Source: JAABYT01 sp041581935 (GTDB lineage Bacteria; Pseudomonadota; Gammaproteobacteria; HK1). Taken from it: a DNA stretch of 9,071 nucleotides. The position numbers and the translations under genes are program-made. The DNA lies in NCBI GenBank assembly GCA_041581935.1, contig JBFICP010000126.1:1-9071 (forward strand). Reading direction: 5' to 3'. Under the pieces are notes generated by a model, which made no database searches, was not told the origin of the DNA, and saw nothing but the letters and a program-made list of their open reading frames with translations. Each line of letters begins with the position of its first letter. The first letter of the stretch is position 1. Positions 6,313-9,071 of the stretch are shown piece by piece.

Positions 6313-6341
6313 ATGGTAGGCAGGAGAGGCGCCTGTGTCAA
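6313..6341 (-). promoter_or_regulatory. sigma-70 promoter of phaB
   Basis: TTGACA (minus strand, 6336-6341), a 17-base spacer, then TACCAT (6313-6318). The -35 is perfect and the -10 matches four of six bases. It lies in the 254-base phaR-phaB gap, so phaB can be expressed independently of phaR. Confidence 0.7.
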
Positions 6342-6358
6342 TACGACAACGACATGAC

Positions 6359-6380
6359 AGGGGATGGCCAGGGGATGGCC
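6359..6380. repeat. tandem duplication of 11 bases, followed by a short hairpin
   Basis: AGGGGATGGCC occurs twice in a row (6359-6369, 6370-6380). It is followed by an inverted repeat CCACGG-ACCGG-CCGTGG at 6379-6395, just past the phaR stop. The hairpin has no T-run on the minus strand, so it is at best a weak terminator for phaR. Confidence 0.6.
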
Positions 6381-6408
6381 ACGGACCGGCCGTGGGGGCC
6401 CGGCGGCT

Positions 6409-6888
6409 TCAGGATTCGTCGCTGTCGCGTTTGGTCTTGCGGGTCGTGGAGGGGCCGCCGAGAAAGCCCTCCTGCATTTCTTTCCACAACGCCAGGTTCT
6501 GCTCAGCGACGTCGCGCATGATGGCCAGCGGGTCGCCCACCATGGCGTTCGCCATCCGGCCCCGCCACTTCTCCTGTTGCTCGACGAAAAGCTTGAGACT
6601 CTTCTCGAGATAACTGGTCATCATGCCCTGCAGGGAGTCGCCGTAGAAACGGATAATCTCTTTCAGCACCGGCTCGGTGAAAATCGGCTCACCGTCCTCC
6701 TCGCGCTCCAGAATAATCTGCAGCAGGATGCTGCGGGTGATGTCCCGCTTGCTCTTGGCGTCCTGCACGCAGAAGTCCTCGTGCTCGAGAACCAGCTGGC
6801 GAACATCTTCGAGCGTGATGTAGCTACTGATTTCCGTGTCGTAGAGCCGACGGTTGGGATACTTTTTGATAATTCTGGGATCGCTCAC
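6409..6888 (-). CDS. phaR: PHA synthesis transcriptional repressor PhaR
   Basis: A 159-residue regulator that binds both DNA and PHA. In known systems it represses phasin and other PHA genes and is released when it adsorbs to growing granules. Seen directly: the diagnostic N-terminal DNA-binding domain (PRIIKKYPNRRLYDTEISSYITLEDVRQLV, residues 4-33, continuing FCVQDAKSKRDITRSILLQIILE to 61), then the PHA-binding accumulation-regulator domain (FTEPVLKEIIRFYGDSLQGMMTSYLEKSL, 70-98) and a charged tail ending RKTKRDSDES. The start is GTG 6886-6888, eight bases after AAAAAAGGT. It lies 23 bases downstream of the DUF4384 gene, with its ribosome site inside the gap, so the two are probably co-transcribed. 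No separate promoter is obvious. Two dyads that fit as its operators lie before phaB and phaP, but none was seen before its own transcription unit, so autoregulation is not evident here. Confidence 0.95.
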   Translation of the reverse strand: MSDPRIIKKYPNRRLYDTEISSYITLEDVRQLVLEHEDFCVQDAKSKRDITRSILLQIILEREEDGEPIFTEPVLKEIIRFYGDSLQGMMTSYLEKSLKLFVEQQEKWRGRMANAMVGDPLAIMRDVAEQNLALWKEMQEGFLGGPSTTRKTKRDSDES

Positions 6889-6911
6889 GCGGGTGACCTT
6901 TTTTGCGGTGG

Positions 6912-8069
6912 CTAGTTCTGAGACCTGTTTCGGGGGTCGTCGGCGCCCACCGAAGCGCCGCTGCTGGATCGCAGCCGGACCGTATCCACGACGGGTATGC
7001 GGCTTCCTTCGGCGCTCAGCACACCCTGCTCGTGGCGCGCTCTGCGCAGCGATTCCGGTGCGCTGTCCGCGCCGCTATCGGGCAGCGCGGAGAGTATGCC
7101 GCGAAACTGTCGCTCGTCGATGCCCGCCGCTTCCCGGGCCCTGCGCAGCGCAGGCGACGCGGGAGGCGAAGAAGCGGCTTCGAGGCCCGACTGCGGCTCA
7201 AGCGCCGCAGTGCCGGCCGCTGCCGCCGAAACAGTGCCATGCGCTGCCGACGCGGGCAATGACGGCGTCGTATCGCTGCTGCCCAATCCCCGGGGTGACG
7301 GCACCGACCAGCCGCTGTCGACCGGTGGTAGCAGACTCCCGCCGCCGCCCGGCTGGGAAGCCGCGACACCAATGGTCGGCGCATCCGTCGCGGGCGAGGC
7401 TGTCGCCTCCGCCCCGGCGCGCGGCGGCGGCGTCGTGAATCCGACCAAGGGGCGGGCTCCGATGTGCCTGAATGTCAGGCGTCGGACATGAGGGTAGCTC
7501 GCTTGGAGCATGGCGCTTATCGCCGACAGATTGTCTCCATGGGCTTCGATTCGAGGCAGCAGATCGGCGATATTCTTCAAAGGCGCTTCCGAGACGATGG
7601 TAAACAGCGCTTCGCGTCCCTCCTGAGCGTCCAGGGGCAGAAATACGCCGGAACCCGGTATGATGTCGGCCGAGCCGGGATCGATCAAAGCATCCTCCGG
7701 CCGCGCGGAAAACGGATGCAGGAGGATCGCTCGATTGCTGCTGCCATAAGCGATGACATAGACGTAGGCTTGCGTCTCGCTCGCGATTCGCAACTGCACT
7801 CCGTCGCCGGTTCTCAACACGCCGCCGTCACGCACCACGAAGTCCTGTGCGGCACCGGAAGCGCTGCCTGGCCGCGCGAGCACTTGCACGGAGACCTTCG
7901 ACGCCGCATCGATGGCGGCCGACACCGCAGCCGGAAGCAGGATCGAGGACAGCATTAGCGCCGTGATGAACCCCACCAGTTCCGACAACAAGCGTGGTTT
8001 GGCCCAGCCGGGTGTGCCTGTCGCGTACAATTTGGAGAATTCCCAGGACCTCAGATTATGGCAGCTCAC
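6912..8069 (-). CDS. DUF4384-like exported protein of unknown function
   Basis: An open frame of 385 residues. A hydrophobic segment at about 31-52 (LVGFITALMLSSILLPAAVSAA), preceded by KPR and ending in AVSAA, looks like a signal peptide, so the protein is probably exported. Residues about 85-165 (LRTGDGVQLRIASETQAYVYVIAYGS, then ILLHPF and GVFLPLDAQEGREALFTIVSE) fit the DUF4384 fold: a compact beta domain found near kinases, caspase-like and envelope proteins, with no known activity. Residues about 211-305 are Pro/Ala/Gly/Ser-rich and probably disordered. The tail holds two similar stretches, LRRAREAAGI (308-317) and LRRARHEQGV (341-350). The start is uncertain: GTG 8067-8069 is the longest, TTG 8028-8030 and later codons are possible, and none has a clear ribosome site. 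phaR follows 23 bases downstream. A possible promoter (TTGCGC, 18 bases, GACAAT) lies about 8110-8140, weak. Confidence 0.75.
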   Translation of the reverse strand: MSCHNLRSWEFSKLYATGTPGWAKPRLLSELVGFITALMLSSILLPAAVSAAIDAASKVSVQVLARPGSASGAAQDFVVRDGGVLRTGDGVQLRIASETQAYVYVIAYGSSNRAILLHPFSARPEDALIDPGSADIIPGSGVFLPLDAQEGREALFTIVSEAPLKNIADLLPRIEAHGDNLSAISAMLQASYPHVRRLTFRHIGARPLVGFTTPPPRAGAEATASPATDAPTIGVAASQPGGGGSLLPPVDSGWSVPSPRGLGSSDTTPSLPASAAHGTVSAAAAGTAALEPQSGLEAASSPPASPALRRAREAAGIDERQFRGILSALPDSGADSAPESLRRARHEQGVLSAEGSRIPVVDTVRLRSSSGASVGADDPRNRSQN

Positions 8070-8295
8070 GCGCCCGGTGAGGCGCGGCCGGACGTGGAGT
8101 TCAGGGCATTGTCACTCTGTCCGGGCGGCCAGCGCAAGGCTCGCCCCTGAACGGAAAATTACCGATTTGGAAACCGCTTCCGATATAGAATTGATTGAAC
8201 GAGCCCGTTTTCCTTGCGCGAAGGCGGGCAGCGGCACGCTGCCACGATCGCGCCGGCAAATTCGGGGCGCGAAGCTACGTAGCGCGTAATTTCGC
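8070..8295. other. divergent intergenic region with hairpins
   Basis: 226 bases between the DUF4384 and FHA genes. No gene is visible. It holds an AT-rich patch (TATAGAAT near 8180) that could be a -10 box for the FHA gene but lacks a good -35. There is a perfect 7-base-pair hairpin with a three-base loop (8227-8243), and a 10-base palindrome GCTACGTAGC (8274-8283) 12 bases before the FHA start codon. Confidence 0.5.
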
Positions 8296-9071
8296 ATGAG
8301 CAGCCGATCACTCACACTTGAACTCGACGGGCGCGACATCAGTTTCGCCACATTGGACGACTTCGCGTTCAGCCTCTCAGGACGCACGCAGATCGCCGCG
8401 AACAGCGTGGGGCGCTTGATGCAGCTGGCGCCGGGCGAGCTTCGCCGTGAGGCCACCAGTATTCGCGATGTCGAGCGCCGCTTCGTCGACCTACTCGCTG
8501 ATGCGCTCAAGGAGCCCGGCGCCGTCGGTACCCTGCTGAAACAGGTCGACGGCAACCTGATCGCCGAAGACAATCAGTGGCGCGCCATCATGGCGGCTCT
8601 GGTCGATGCAGGACCCGGTTTTGATGAGTTCAAGCACCTCGCGCTCGTCAAGTACATGCAGTTTCTCGCCGCGCGGCGCGACGTCATCAAGAGCATTTAC
8701 GCTCAGCGATTCAGCGGGCACGAACCACTGGTCGCACAGGAACCCTCGGCCAACGGTGGCGTTAAATCCACGCTCATCATCGAGGAGGAGTCCGAATCGG
8801 ATACCGAGTCTTCACAGCTTCGTTTCGAACGCCTGCCCCGAGGCGAGACCGTTCGAGTGCGAGCGCCACCCAACGGCGAGCTGTCCATTTTCTTGTCGCG
8901 GCACCGGTTTCAGCTCTTCACCGTCGAAAATCCACGACTGACCGACGATAACGGCGTGAATTATCCGTTCAAATCCGGGGTCAACGTCATCGGGCGTCAT
9001 CCCGACAATGACGTCGTTGTCGGCGGATGGTACCGGGACGTGTCGCGCAAGCATCTCATGGTGGATATCGG
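8296..9071 (+). CDS. FHA-domain protein, N-terminal part (cut by window edge)
   Basis: At least 258 residues, running off the right edge. FHA domains bind phosphothreonine peptides, usually in Ser/Thr kinase signalling or secretion-system control. Seen directly: residues 1-140 are a helical region I do not recognise (SLTLELDGRDISFATLDDF near the start; LVKYMQFLAARRDVIKSIYAQRF at 117-139). An acidic stretch follows (EEESESDTESS, 163-173), then an FHA-like domain from about 225 with FKSGVNVIGRHPDNDVVV (Gly233-Arg234) and DVSRKH (Ser250, His253), the core phosphopeptide-binding residues. ATG 8296 is set by an in-frame TAA nine bases upstream; no strong ribosome site is seen, so translation may be weak or depend on the leader hairpins. 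It diverges from the DUF4384-phaR unit. What lies after the FHA domain is unknown. Confidence 0.8.
   Translation, partial: MSSRSLTLELDGRDISFATLDDFAFSLSGRTQIAANSVGRLMQLAPGELRREATSIRDVERRFVDLLADALKEPGAVGTLLKQVDGNLIAEDNQWRAIMAALVDAGPGFDEFKHLALVKYMQFLAARRDVIKSIYAQRFSGHEPLVAQEPSANGGVKSTLIIEEESESDTESSQLRFERLPRGETVRVRAPPNGELSIFLSRHRFQLFTVENPRLTDDNGVNYPFKSGVNVIGRHPDNDVVVGGWYRDVSRKHLMVDI

Noticed and set aside
6997..7491. Plus-strand open frame of 164 codons
   Set aside because: Antisense to the low-complexity part of the DUF4384 gene; composition explains the open frame.

Overview
The window reads as chromosomal DNA from a high-GC proteobacterium. Its class III-type PHA synthase, phasin, PhaB and PhaR point to a gammaproteobacterium, possibly of the Chromatiales / Ectothiorhodospiraceae type. 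That placement is inferred from recalled family features, not from a search. There are no tRNAs, rRNAs, insertion sequences, CRISPR arrays or phage genes. The core of the window is a polyhydroxyalkanoate (PHA, storage polyester) locus.

Layout: (1) 1-465, minus strand: 5' part of acetyl-CoA synthetase (acs), cut by the window edge. (2) 718-1932, minus: FAD/NAD(P)H ferredoxin (rubredoxin/putidaredoxin-type) reductase. (3) 2104-3963, plus: a PHA synthase that appears to be a natural one-polypeptide fusion of the class III subunits PhaE (N-terminal) and PhaC (C-terminal). (4) 4031-4792, plus: NYN-domain putative ribonuclease with a C-terminal OST-HTH/LOTUS-like domain, GTG start, probably read through from the synthase gene. 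(5) A strong one-way terminator at 4842-4876 ends the minus-strand phasin gene phaP (4900-5265). (6) 5414-6154, minus: acetoacetyl-CoA reductase phaB. (7) 6409-6888, minus: PHA regulator phaR, GTG start. (8) 6912-8069, minus: a probably exported DUF4384-like protein lying 23 bases upstream of phaR. (9) 8296-9071, plus: 5' part of an FHA-domain protein, cut by the window edge.

How it fits together: acs makes acetyl-CoA. A beta-ketothiolase (phaA, not in this window) would condense it to acetoacetyl-CoA. PhaB reduces that to (R)-3-hydroxybutyryl-CoA, and the PhaE-PhaC fusion polymerises it on granules coated by phasin PhaP. PhaR is expected to repress phaP and related genes until polymer is present. 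The sequence supports this: phaP and phaB each have a TTGACA-N17 sigma-70-type promoter, and each carries a TGC-N3-GCA dyad (TGTTGC-type half-sites) 10-12 bases downstream of the -10 box, where a repressor would block transcription.

The most unusual items are the PhaE-PhaC fusion, the matched operators, an E in place of the usual Gly in the PhaB nucleotide-binding loop together with an Asp that suggests NADH use, and the linkage of phaR to a DUF4384 gene and a divergent FHA gene.
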